From Antedon bifida (Eukaryota > Echinodermata > Crinoidea > Comatulida > Antedonidae), in NCBI GenBank assembly GCA_963402885.1, contig OY727103.1:13046085-13110084 (forward strand): DNA of 64,000 bases, in the 5' to 3' direction. Shown one piece after another: positions 11,943-23,206 of the stretch (positions are counted from its first letter, which is position 1; each line of letters begins with the position of its first letter). The position numbers were made by a program, and so were the translations under genes. The notes under the pieces are model-generated. The model worked only from the letters and a program-made list of their open reading frames with translations, was not told the origin of the DNA and ran no database searches.

Positions 11943-14371
11943 AGAAGTGGCGGCCATATTGGCAACAGCACTGGATTTCAGAAGAGAAGAGAGAGAGATA
12001 ACAAACATAATAGAATTTTTAGATAAAAACATTAAATTTTACATTTTTAAACATTGTGACGTTCCTAAATATCTTTCAATAATTTTGAAATATTTTTGGA
12101 GACCAAAGTTTCAAATATATATATATATATATAGTTAAACTGTGGGTTATGTAGGCCTCTGTACTTTTTCATATATACAGTATTACAGTTAGTAAGTATA
12201 ATAGATTATATTTAAAATGTTATAGACAAATATTACTGTATATTATAAAATATGCACGAATCGTAATGGAAAAAAATGGTTGCGTCATCAATTTTGTAAA
12301 AATTTCAACTAGTCTATATTTCGATAACGACGCCAACGAATAACGCGATATGAAATGAAGTGGAAGAACGAAGGTTATATCGTCCAGATAACCAACAGAA
12401 TTGTAATTAAAATGTTGTTTGTCGAAGAAGTTTTAAAATAAGCGCCATTCATTACTGTACAGAAGTTTATTTTATCATCACATTTCTTTCTTATAGTGGA
12501 AACTATATGCTACCTTTAATCAACATTTTCACATAAATCACGTCAAAAATGACTACTGCAGTAAATTAAGTTATTGCTGCAGTAATTTGTTAAAATCAGA
12601 ATTCATGCAATTTTAACTATAAATACATGCATGTTTTCAATCTACTGTACTACACTTACTGCAGTAGTATACATTTGACCATTTGCTTCAACTTTGACCA
12701 TTGTTTCTGAGGTCAAAGGTTAAAACTGACTAATTGTATTATTTAACGGAATACAAATCTCTTAAGAATTTTCCTCTTTTTCTCAAACTTCAATCTTTAA
12801 AACCAATCAGCCAGCTCACAAGGAATCGACATACAGCATTGAATCTAATAACTGGATGCTGTTTGCATATTCCATATTTTTCCGATATTTTTATCGATGA
12901 TGCTAATTTGTAATGCAATACATAATAATTATATATGGTTTTCTGTGTATACGTTTGTAGGCCTAACTAAACGAACAATAATCCAGTCCTAAGATGAACC
13001 TGGACATTTTTTAATCACATTTTGGTCATGTGACGCATGTAGACCAATAGTGTACCATGCCATCAAATCTTGTAACCTACATCATTGAACAGCTAAATAT
13101 GCGAGATGACTTACTGGGATAATATGTACATATATCTAATTGGTGGTCTATAAATCTAATGCTTAAAATAGGATATGTTTGAAAAGAAGTACTTTTACTA
13201 ATCACAAAAATGTTGCAAATTATGTTGCTTAGCCTTCGGAAGAACAATAATTGTGTTAAAATTGTAAAACAAATAAATTATAACTAAATTAAACAATACC
13301 CCATAATGAATTCTAAAGTAAAATGAATCTAAAACAGTGGCCTGGCTTTTCTTTTGGTAGCTAATTTTATCATTTACTTTGATGCAGTCGTCCTCTCTAC
13401 CGCTTAAAAGGAATCAAACATAAAATCGCAAAAAAAAAAAAAAATTTTTTAAGGTGATTTAAAAAAACTGTCGTGGAAATAAAAGATCAATGGACATTTA
13501 ATGAAAACTTGTACTGTACATAAAAAAAATGTACAAATTAGGAAAATTAATAGCTTGCAGCATTTGGTATAATTCACCATTTTTACAATCCAAAAAGCAG
13601 ACTTACATGCCCATATATAGATATGTGATATCAATTATGGGCACTATATAATATGGACATGAACATTCCTAATATGGAAATCTCTTACCATAAATATGAA
13701 AAATAAATGCAGATAGTATTGTTCAAACTCCATTTCTCTAGCCAACGGATGATAAATGGCGTAAAAACAATTAAGTACATAGTAATATCACTTAATTCAT
13801 TTGTCCTCAAATTTAATGCCAACTACATCAGCAATTCTCTTGTAAAACTCAAATCAATTTAATTCTACGATATTGATTTTCTCCTTTTAAGATCGTATTT
13901 CTGAATGCGTATATAACCAACTAACGCACATTAATGATTCCGTCTTTTACTAGGTTCACGACCCTAGGCAGGGGACCAATCACATCCACACTTTTTTCCC
14001 ATGTGATGTTACAGCTCCCAATTTAACAAAAAAGTTTTTTTTCGTATTTATTAATAATCTCTGGATTGATGACTAGACATGCAAATGACACTAGTACCAT
14101 TAACTAATGGGTATATTATATAACATGATGCAACATGGGATATGTGTTTTATTACTTAACTAAATAACACCAGAAAATTGAGAGCATACGGATCGCTTTG
14201 TAGTGCGTCTCTCGCTGCGGCGCCACACTTTTACAGATCCAACGTCTTATCCTCAACTAAACAATCAATTAAAAATGGGAAAACATTTTTTGTTGACCTC
14301 TACGGGCTGGTTCGTCAAATGTTGTACGTCAGCCCAAGCCAAATTGTGTGCCGCTCTTCACGAGTGTTGAT
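11943..14371. other. Intergenic region between convergent PEX26 and CNBP
   Basis: About 2.4 kb of AT-rich sequence, presumably the 3' untranslated parts of both genes plus spacer. It contains several palindromic TACTGCAGTA motifs (about 12555 and 12660) and homopolymer A near 13430. Short open frames here have no supporting features. No RNA gene was recognised. Confidence 0.5.
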
Positions 14372-17300
14372 TTACTCGGGACAGTCGCGGGCTATGTGAC
14401 CGGCAACTCCACACGTGTAACATTCGTTGTCTCTGTCGCGATTTGCATTGTTTGGGCAATTACGAGCCATGTGACCCGGTTTCTCACAACTAAATAAAAG
14501 AAAGATAACAAATGTTAGCAAAGATAACGCTACTATACTGAAGTTAATCATGCATGACAAAATATCATAACAACGTTTTACAGGAAACAAAGTAGTACTC
14601 ACCGATAACACTTAATCTTCGGGCAGTCGGTGGAGATATGACCTGGCCGACCGCATTGATAACAGGCACGTCCGCCCCCTCTACCGCCCTCGCGTGCTGG
14701 CTCATTGCAACCAGATGAGATGTGGCCTGGCTTGTTGCAATTGTAACAGTTGTTAGAGTTACCCTTACTCGGGCAGTCTCGTTGGATGTGTCCCGCCTCT
14801 TGGCAGTTGTAACACTTCTCAACCTTGTTTGGGCATTCCTTCTGACGATGGCCAACTGCATTGCATAGGTAGCACACAGCTGAAGGTTCACAAAATATTA
14901 GAAAGATTTTAACCAAAAGAAAAAGTCATAAAATAATTTAAACAGAAGAATTACCAGTTAATAAGTAGGGTTTGCAATAACCCAGGACCCTCTCCACTGG
15001 TTTCCATATAAGGTGTGTTATGATATCAAATTATTGTTAGTCGTCGTCCAGACCAACAATCAGGATTTGAGTGAGGAGGCGTGTCCTAAAGTACCTGCAT
15101 GCGCACAATGAATTAACATTATGTAAACTAAATTCTATGTTGTTTTCTATTAAAATTGGCAGATGTACGATGTATGTATGAAAACCATGGATTATATAGC
15201 ATACCTTGATCCTCCTTCACATTTGGACAATCTTTGGCATAATGCCCAGTCTTGTTGCAGCGGTAACAACGATCTGTAAACAAACATATCAATATTATTA
15301 TAATAGCACTAACTAACAATGTCTTACTTTACTATATCTCCTAAATCGCACAAGAAAACCTCACACTTTTTATGGTATCAGTATTATTATTATTTCGGTA
15401 AAACAAAATTATTTACCCTCATCTACGCAATCCTTGGCATAATGCCCGGTTTCATTGCATTTGTAACATCTCACTGAAAAAAAAAACAACCAAAATTAAC
15501 TTTTATGTCAGTTTTTATTAATACAAAATGAAATGGTTAGATTCGATAGTAACTGAACAAAAATCACAGCTGAAAAATACATTCTTTTCACAATCGCCTG
15601 GCCATGCTCAGCAACAAAACATGATCTACTATAATACTGTATAAATAAAAATATGTACGTGAGAGGGAGGGAGCAGACATAATCAGCAGTTTTACCTAAT
15701 TTTTCTTCCCCCGTTTTTTGGTAAGGATATAACATGTGAAGGTGTTTATTATCTCTGGCTATATTAGTATTCACATTAAAAATGAGAACTCTGCAAACAT
15801 CAAACCATAAATAAATAAGTTAACCAGTGTAATTAGATGTTTTGCCCTACTCTGACGTAATTTGTACTTTATACTAAGTACATTTGAGAATACTTGCGAA
15901 AAAATTCGCCCACCCGAGAACTACTTGCGAATTTTTTCGCAAGTATTCTCCAATGTACTTAGTATAAAGTACATATTACGTCAGAGTAGGGCAAAACATC
16001 TAATTACTCAACTCCCTGACGCAAAAAAACTACAATTAACCAGTGTATCTAAAACAGTGGTGTTTAATTAGGGAAGGCTTTAGTAAAGGAAAAACCATTA
16101 GCAACAGTATTATCTATACTATAAACATGCTACTGTAACTACCAGACACACAACAGTAAATATTATGTCTAAGAATGTACTTGAGCTGGGCCACAAATTT
16201 TTAAAGACTTAGGAAGTTGGAAAAATAATAATAAACAATAATATAAAAGGGTGCAGTAATGAATTTAGTGAATGTTTTGATTGATTAGACTAATCATCCA
16301 TGACATCACAGCAACCAAGCTTTACTGCAGTACTACCACTGACTACTGCAGTACAAACAGTTGCTACCCACTGCATACAGTAGTACCAAGGGGTATGCAA
16401 AACTTGTTCAAAAGGGTACTGTAGGGTAGTAGTAGATTATCCCACTGTGAAGATGAGGGTGATCCATCCAGCAATTGCTGATCATTAGGGACCCTCAGAG
16501 GTTCACAATACAAACATATACACAAGATGCTCTACATAAACAAAGTCTTATTACAAGTCTTTGGGAGTGGAGTTAGGGTTAGGTCCTTAGAAAAAATCCT
16601 GACATGTGACAGGACTTGAACCCAGGACCCTTGGAGTGGCAGCCAAGCATCATAACCACCAAGCCACAACTCCACTCCACACTGTGAAGTGTTACAGTAA
16701 TGTTACAAGTTTGGCTATTAGCCAGTACATCTGAATTTGATCAAACGATTTTAACAACTGTACGATTCTATTTATAAATTGTAAAAATTAACAAATAAAT
16801 GGAAAGTGGCATAAAAAAAAAAAAAAACCAAGCAATCACTCTGTAAATTATGCCATTTTTAAGTTAATAAATAATATTATGTACTTGAATAAAATTTAAA
16901 AAGATTGAGAATAATAACATTCACCACAGACAGAATGCCATGCAAAGCGACAGGATTATACAGTAGGTAGGAAGGGAATACATCAATGAGCTACTGCTGC
17001 CACCACACACCTTACCTGACTGAATGTTGGTGCTACGACCTCTCGGCCGGTTTCCACCTAAATAAAAACAAGCAATGATGCTGTAGCAAACAACTCGAGG
17101 TACTTGTGCTGAATAAAACTTCTGTTTTACTAACATTTGTTTTTTTAATGTACAGAGGTTTAGATTTTATGTGACAAAAAATGTGATGTGCCCATATGGA
17201 CATATCACTACCATATTTGGGCACATCACACTTTTTGTGTCAAACTAGTTTGATAGTGTAGACAGAGCTTTAGAAAATGTACATTCTCAGAAATGTGCTA

Positions 17301-17490
17301 TTTTTGAGATGCTACTGTGTATAAATTGGAGGATTTATATCAGGTCAGGTTCTGCACATTTTTTGGGATGACCTCATTTGACCTTCATGAACTCACCTTT
17401 GGAAAAATTTTGCCTTGGATTGTTACAATCGCGTTGCATATGGCCTTGCTTTCCGCAACTATAACACTTGTTTCCTCTGTTACCATTCAT
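14372..17490 (-). CDS. CNBP: CNBP/Gis2-like protein with nine CCHC zinc knuckles
   Basis: Single-stranded nucleic-acid-binding protein; family members bind G-rich DNA and RNA and promote translation of target mRNAs. Six coding exons: 17397-17490, 17016-17057, 15417-15473, 15205-15273, 14603-14879, 14372-14489, giving 218 residues. I count nine C-x2-C-x4-H-x4-C knuckles, including CYSCGKQGHMQRDC, CYKCNETGHYAKDC, CYRCNKTGHYAKDC and CYTCGVAGHIARDC, against seven in human CNBP. The second exon gives an arginine/glycine segment (GGNRPRGRSTNIQSG) after knuckle 1, and GGRGGGR lies in the fifth exon. Exons 3 and 4 each encode one near-identical knuckle and share phase 1, so they look duplicated and could be skipped in frame. 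The knuckles resemble retroviral nucleocapsid motifs, but intron structure and repeat number argue for a host gene. CNBP versus a sister zinc-knuckle gene cannot be settled here. Confidence 0.88.
15831..16015. repeat. Long near-perfect palindrome in a CNBP intron
   Basis: Two arms of about 80 bases are nearly perfectly complementary around a loop of roughly 15 bases. The left arm starts AATTAGATGTTTTGCCCTAC and the right arm ends GTAGGGCAAAACATCTAATT. TAACCAGTGT occurs just left of it and again about 20 bases right of it. It has no coding content. It is probably a foldback transposon or MITE, and the transcript would form a very stable hairpin. Confidence 0.85.
16440..16680 (-). mobile_element. 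tRNA-derived SINE
   Basis: On the minus strand an RNA polymerase III-like A box (TGGCTTGGTGGTT, 16655-16667) is followed about 45 bases later by a B box (GGTTCAAGTCC, about 16613-16623). A non-tRNA body then continues to about 16440. It does not fold as an intact tRNA in my reading, so a SINE head is the better call. It lies in a CNBP intron. The 3' end of the element is approximate. Confidence 0.65.
17163..17269. mobile_element. Palindromic MITE, family M (copy 3, left end truncated)
   Basis: The right end, GATAGTGTAGACAGAGCT, is followed by TTA. The left arm lacks its terminal bases and begins in the GTGACAAAAAATGTGATG region. It lies in the first coding intron of the CNBP-like gene. Confidence 0.8.
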
Positions 17491-20271
17491 TCTGAATCAT
17501 TAACACCTCTACAGCACACACTCCCTGAAAAAAAGGACATGTCTGAATTGCATGACAATGTATAGAATAAGGCATTTAAAAGTGATAATAGTTAGTGTCC
17601 ATACATTTTATAAGTAAAGTAGCATTATTGGTGCTACTGCAGTTTCACACCTAAGACTGGGCATAAGACTTCACGATCACTAACCATCACCGCCATGCAG
17701 CGGGTGAATGTTTTTAAATTGGGTAAGCTCTAGTGATTGTGGTGCGAAAGTGCATTGCCATTAGTAGGGATACCGAGAGCTGACTCCATTTTCATTACAA
17801 CGATTAAACAGCGCGCACGTTACTATGCGCGCAATGTCATTGACGCTGTGTTTTTTTACTTTGGTAAACACTTTTTATTAGGTAATTATTCTGAAAATAA
17901 ATTAATTATGAAAATATTATTTTGAGTAAATATCTATTTACCTATTATTCTATAAGATCAAGTATTTTTTATTTCCATTTCATTCAACCAAAAATGTGAA
18001 TATAGTGGTTAAAAGATCGTTATCGCCTAGCGCATATAGCTTTTGTTTACTACGAAACCCTCGGAAGGCTTAATGACCTACCATTTTCAACCTTATTTTT
18101 GTAGTTGAGCCTCTTATGACCTCAAAATGTTTTTTATTCCTACACCAAGATAATATAGTTCCACATACCATGTGCTTGTTACTAAGAAAAATATTAATTT
18201 TAAGTGCTAAAAAAACAGTTTTATCCCGATATGAGGCCTTTTTATGATTCGAATATTTCATAGTAACAACCCATATACCATGAAAAATATCTGTTTTGTC
18301 CATTTTTAAAATAATTTTTGGAAAATTCCGAGGGGCTCAACTACAAAATCGCCATGTTGTGGTATGATGTCATTGCAAGCCAATCAAACCTCTGCATTCG
18401 ACCGCTCCGCAGGTCTCACGGTTGAATGATTTTGGATTCTCGCCCTTTGATTGGTTGACGCGAATCAACACACAGCGGAATAATTTTCTCGCGAATGCCG
18501 TGAAGTCACATGGTCTAAGGCCTGTCCAATTACACGTGAAAATAATGCATTGAAATTCTTCGAATGAGGTTAAATTAACACTTTTTTTATATAATAAATA
18601 AGTATCATATTTTATTGAATTTTACAATGTTGATATACAAATTATATTACTTAAAACCGTGATTTTATTTAATTATTTTTACGAAAAATGACTAGTTCAT
18701 ACAATTGTCGACTGAGGGCGCAATTTGTTTACATTACGATGTTTTAAACCCTATATTTCGAAAACTACAAGTCATATTTTCATAATTCTTTCTTTATTAT
18801 AATATTGATACAAAATACTAACAGGCAATGTATAATTTGTTTGAAAAATATTAACTTTTAATTTTACATTGTTATCCCTACCATTAGCACCGCGTTAAGA
18901 TATGCGGCTATAGGATTTTTAAATAAGGGGGAGGGGGAGGGGGGCGGTGTTGGGAAACGGCATCCGGGAGAAATAATGTATGGTATCGCTTTATTATAAT
19001 AATTAATATAAGTACGGGTATAAGTAGGCCTAATATAGGTAGGCTGGATTTGTCAGCCTACCACCCTTACTTATTATTAACTACTCTAGCTTTTCAGTAG
19101 CCTAGCTTCCATCCAACAAATTTATCTATTTATTTATTATGAAATGTGTGTGTATTATTTTTAGGCCTGCCCACCCTTTAACCTTTCGCAATATACAAGC
19201 ATATGGTTGCTAAACGCAGGCCAAGCATGGCCACAGCATCGGTAGTTCACCACACGCCTAGCACTGTGTGTAAATCACTATCTCGTCAATCATGAAGAAT
19301 TTTTCAACGACAGCCTAAACTAGTAGCTATAAAATTAATCATTTCGACTCGCAGATAATCATTTCGAAAAAAAAATTAGTACTATAAACATTACTGATAT
19401 GATATGCAATCTATGTTACTAAATATATAATAGAAACTGACCTCTATCCCCTGTTTTTTTGGGTGGATTTGACTTGAATTCTCAGCTTTCTAACAGATTT
19501 AACAGAAAAACTGACGCGCTCTATTGGCACGTGTTATCCACACGGCACTATATAAACATATTTTTGCACACGGTTCCTCTGTTTTAGAGTTGTTCTAATA
19601 TTATCAAAACATCCATTTTATATCTTTAAAATACCATTTTGCTGTATGGACATCTATAAATAAACTCACTTGCAGAGAACACATCATGCTGAATGAGAAA
19701 GTATCTCCGTATCGATGCAAAACATCGTGAAAACGTAAACATCTCTGCTCACGACACTAAACAAGAAATAATTGACTGACACTTTATAGCTGAGTGGGCG
19801 TGGCTACACTTACTACAATGTTTACATTTTTGTGGAAGAATTCGCGCGCTTTTGATGATTAATATTTTGAGTTTTAATTTATAATACCGTATCGAAACAA
19901 GTATATTACAATGAATATGTAAACATTTATTTTATAATGAAACTAAAATACACTAAATTCAATCTTTATTTACAACATAAAAGTATTAACAAATAAATAC
20001 TATTTATTTTTTTAATTTTAAGCATAAAATTAATTCTTAAAAAATAATTACACTAATATTCTATCTAGGCTAGCACATCTGATGGCAGCAAAAAAAACCC
20101 CAATCAATGTACAAAGACACAGTTAGCGTTCAGTTAATTTACTTTATAAAAATAAGTTACTATTAAATAAATATTTATTTTTAATAAACTTAATACTGCT
20201 TTAATATTGCACACTGAGAGCGTTTGCATTGGAATTGTAAAAAAGAAAAAAATCTTCTCCTCCTTTCTTGA
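17491..20271. other. Intergenic region upstream of CNBP
   Basis: About 2.8 kb. It holds the DNA element at about 17749-18895, a G-rich purine run (18925-18945, GGGGGAGGGGGAGGGG) and TAGGCCTAATATAGGTAGGC near 19025. The CNBP promoter and the 3' flank of the unnamed gene to the right must lie here, but I could not place a 5' untranslated exon. Confidence 0.45.
17749..18895. mobile_element. Non-autonomous DNA transposon, about 1.15 kb (copy A)
   Basis: The ends are inverted repeats: GCCATTAGTAGGGATA at the left and TTATCCCTACCATTAGCACC at the right. The body is shared in opposite orientation with about 37020-38115. Matching blocks include TTTTGTAGTTGAGCCTC, GGCTCAACTACAAAA, AGCCAATCAAA...TTGATTGG and CTTGTAGTTTTCGAAATATAG. 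Two internal copies of the AGTTGAGCCTC motif face each other, so the interior is itself partly palindromic. No transposase reading frame was found. Confidence 0.75.
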
Positions 20272-22270
20272 CTATGTCCGACCAAAATCACCTTCTTCAT
20301 CAAAACAGTCACCAAAATCTATTGTGGTAAACAAAAGGAACACACTCTTTTAAAAAATGTACAATGATGAAGGAGATATATATAAAAAAGACTAACATCA
20401 GATGATGGCATATTGATGATAGGGTGATATTTAGGGAGGAGTTGGGTGGTGAGGATTATTATAAAAACATACCATTAAAAAAATCCATATGCACATGGTG
20501 GACAGGCCACTTTAAATCTTGAGAGCGCTGCGAAGATAAACTGTTACTTGAGTCATCCTTTCTCATCTGACAAGTGCCCCCAACAGTTGATAAACTACCT
20601 CTCACACTTCTGTTTTTGTGACTCCTTTCCAATTTGTAATCATCAGCACCCCAAGAAGACACAATAAAACATTCATTAGACGTGGCAGCATGATCACCCT
20701 CTCTGGAGGACAAACTCTCCACAAGCTGGACATCTCGCTGCAGCATACCAGCAGTCATGAGGTCATTCTGAAGTGATGACCCACTATCCTGGGATTTTCC
20801 GCTAAAGACAATATTTGTAAAAGGACCACTGTTGGCACCTAAAAGAGGGACACTATTTACATCCAAAAGAGGAAGTTTGTCAAAAGACATCTGATGGTGA
20901 ACAGGTTTTACAGGCTGCAGATCAACCTCATCAAGAGGGAAGTAATCTGATTCATAACTGTAAGCAGAATCTCCATCACTTTCTGACTCCTGATCATCGG
21001 TTGGTCTAGTGTTTCTAAGTGGAAGAACTAATTGATGGCTGTTCTGTAGATTTGCAGGTTCCTTGTAATCTTGGTTATGAAGAGCAAGTGAAGTACTGGT
21101 AGTGTCATCTAGGACAGTAAGTCTTGTAACGGTATCACATTCTTCCATCATACATCCATTTGCTGCTGGAGAACTGGTTTCTGTGACATCTCTTTCAACT
21201 GTGTCAAACTGATCTGCATTTGTTGCTGAAGAGACATTCTTAATTTCTCTAGAAGCATCCAAATCAATGTTGATGTCAGAATTCTGGTGTATCATCATGT
21301 TTTCCAAGGGTTTGCAGACTTCTGGGCTTTCTTGAGATTTTTCTTCTCTGTCACAAGCTTCTTGTTTATCTGTTTCCTTTTCTATACTTTGCTTTAAATC
21401 GACTAAAGTCTTCAGATCTACCTGCTTATTCTCTTTGGAATCAACCTTATTGTGGCAAGTAGACTTATCAGTTGAATCTTTTGCTAAATTTGTTTCAATT
21501 TCATCTTCATCTTTCTGTTCATTTTTTACAAATGTTTTATCTTCATGGTTTGGAATGATGTTTTTAGAACGAGAATCCATCTTATTATCTTCTAAAGACT
21601 GAACAAATTCATGTTTAGGCAGGACAATATAGTCTAACTTTTCTAAATCTTCTGTTTTAGTGGATCCTTTGTTCAAGCATGTAAGATCTTCATCATCATT
21701 TCCGTGTGATGGGGACAAACAGCTTAACGCCGTATTTTCTAACAATTCTGAATCAAGTTGTAGCTCTATAGTTATGAATTGATCTTCAAATGAGCGAGGC
21801 CGAGGCTCAAAAGTTGAATATCTAAAAATTGGCAGATGACCTTGACTGGCAAACTGTCTTGTCTGTTTATGAGGGGTTAAACTTGAAGGTGTGGGAATCC
21901 AAGGTGTGCACTGCACTGTATCATGGAGAGTCCGACTGGCCCAACCGTTCTCTCTATCGATAATTTTATTGGAATCCTTTTGACATTTACTTGAATTCAA
22001 ACTTTGCACACTAACACTATCATTCCTTGGCCTAGCGGTACTGAAGGGCCTACCACCACCAGCGACAGGGTCGATTGCCGACGATGCTCCTGCTGCTCTT
22101 GTTCCTCCTCCTCGGATCTTACGTCTTGGACAGTCCTCCTTTTGACGTGAGAGGCAAACAACAGAGGGCTCGAGTTGTTGCCTAGTTACAGTACCTGAAA
22201 AGTTTTGTATTTTATTACAAGGTTTTACATTTATCAATTTACTTTTGTTACTGCTAACTGAACATCCCAT
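20272..22270 (-). CDS. Unnamed large acidic protein with candidate N-myristoylation start
   Basis: Not recognised. I choose the start at 22270, where the protein begins MGCSVSSNKSKL: Gly2, Cys3 and Ser6 fit dual myristoylation and palmitoylation, so peripheral membrane attachment is likely. An in-frame ATG 28 codons upstream (22354) would bury this motif. One long exon (20473-22270) ends with a GTATGT donor. A short last exon (20272-20318) joins in phase and gives the tail ...HMDFFNDFGDCFDEEGDFGRT. Reading on instead ends after a few codons at 20459. The middle is low-complexity, rich in Asp, Glu, Lys and Ser, with many short acidic and serine clusters (for example DDQESESDGDSAYSYESDY), and looks disordered. 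Total length is about 614 residues. No transmembrane or catalytic motif was seen. Confidence 0.7.
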
Positions 22271-22478
22271 CACAAAAATTATGAAAACGGTTGTTTGGAA
22301 CACGACGAGAGCGCGCGACGAAGACAAAAAGGGGAGAACGTGTTGCGAACGCACCTACCTCTGTACACGCACACGCAGTACAGCCGCGTTTAACATTGCT
22401 AGGATACCAACGTGTATGGACAACCTAAAGAGGGCGCTCAACTAATTTTACTAAATATCATAAAATTCGTGTTTTTTT

Positions 22479-22508
22479 AGGTGATCATTTAGAATAAAAT
22501 GATCACCT
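22479..22508. repeat. Perfect 12-bp-stem hairpin
   Basis: AGGTGATCATTT and AAATGATCACCT are exact complements around a 6-base loop. It lies about 200 bp upstream of the start codon of the unnamed gene ending at 22270. The role is unknown; it could be a small foldback remnant. Confidence 0.6.
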
Positions 22509-22654
22509 ATTGTTATTTTATCTTCTTTACTTACAATTTTAAGGCACTCTTTGAACGGAAAAAATATTTAAAGTTAAAGTATTATAAAAAAAAACAAAAA
22601 CTATTTTCAAATAAATGTAACTTTGATAAATATTTTCACTCAAAATTCAATTAA

Positions 22655-23202
22655 AGATGTATTGTCCCTTGAAACACAAAAAAAATGAAGGTCAAAATAT
22701 TCTAAATTTAAATTGGCCATATCAAAGTAATATTAAAGTTATTCACTATAAGTCGAAAATTCGAGCCAAAAACAACAAGTTTACGTAATTAACAGGTAAA
22801 TTGAATTGATTACATTTCGTCTGGAAAATCGTCGCGAGCGAAAGTAAACAAAGATTTCAAACCACGAGTATGCATTATGCATATGCTAATTAGGATTGTT
22901 TACAATTCGTCACGGTTGAGAAGGTATTTTCACACAGATCGTGAGGAAGTTTTATGATTATGCATACAGAGTAGCCAAACAAGCGCGTTTCATTATGGGA
23001 TATGTTTTGATCGAAAACTTTGACTGGAAGTCAAAGTTATTTTTTTTAACAAAAAAACGTCTGTATTTCAGTTAAATGATTTTTTTTTCAACAAATTTTT
23101 GGTGATAGTTAATAACTATTATGATACTTCAAAATGACCCACCTTTTTTCGAAATCTGTTATTTTTTATTTTTTTGGAATTAGTCAAAGGGACAATACAT
23201 CT
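22655..23202. mobile_element. TTAA-flanked non-autonomous DNA element
   Basis: It has inverted ends AGATGTATTGTCCCT (15 bp, perfect) and is flanked on both sides by TTAA (22651-22654, 23203-23206), a target duplication typical of piggyBac-type elements. It is 548 bp with no open frame of note. The interior contains GTATGCATTATGCATATGC and a run of A/T. The tips do not start with CCC, as in canonical piggyBac, so the superfamily is tentative. Confidence 0.75.
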
Positions 23203-23206
23203 TTAA

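Noticed and set aside
14372-15473. CCHC knuckles as a retroviral or retrotransposon nucleocapsid
   Set aside because: The knuckles are spread over several phase-matched exons of a CNBP-like host gene, with no protease, reverse transcriptase or long terminal repeats nearby.
16600-16680. Functional tRNA gene on the minus strand
   Set aside because: A and B boxes are present, but I could not form a sound acceptor stem or anticodon arm, and the sequence continues as a SINE body.
22268-22354. Upstream start codon at 22354 giving a hydrophobic N-terminus
   Set aside because: The downstream start gives a textbook myristoylation motif (MGCSVS). The upstream segment overlaps the CpG-rich promoter-like sequence and looks like leader read-through.
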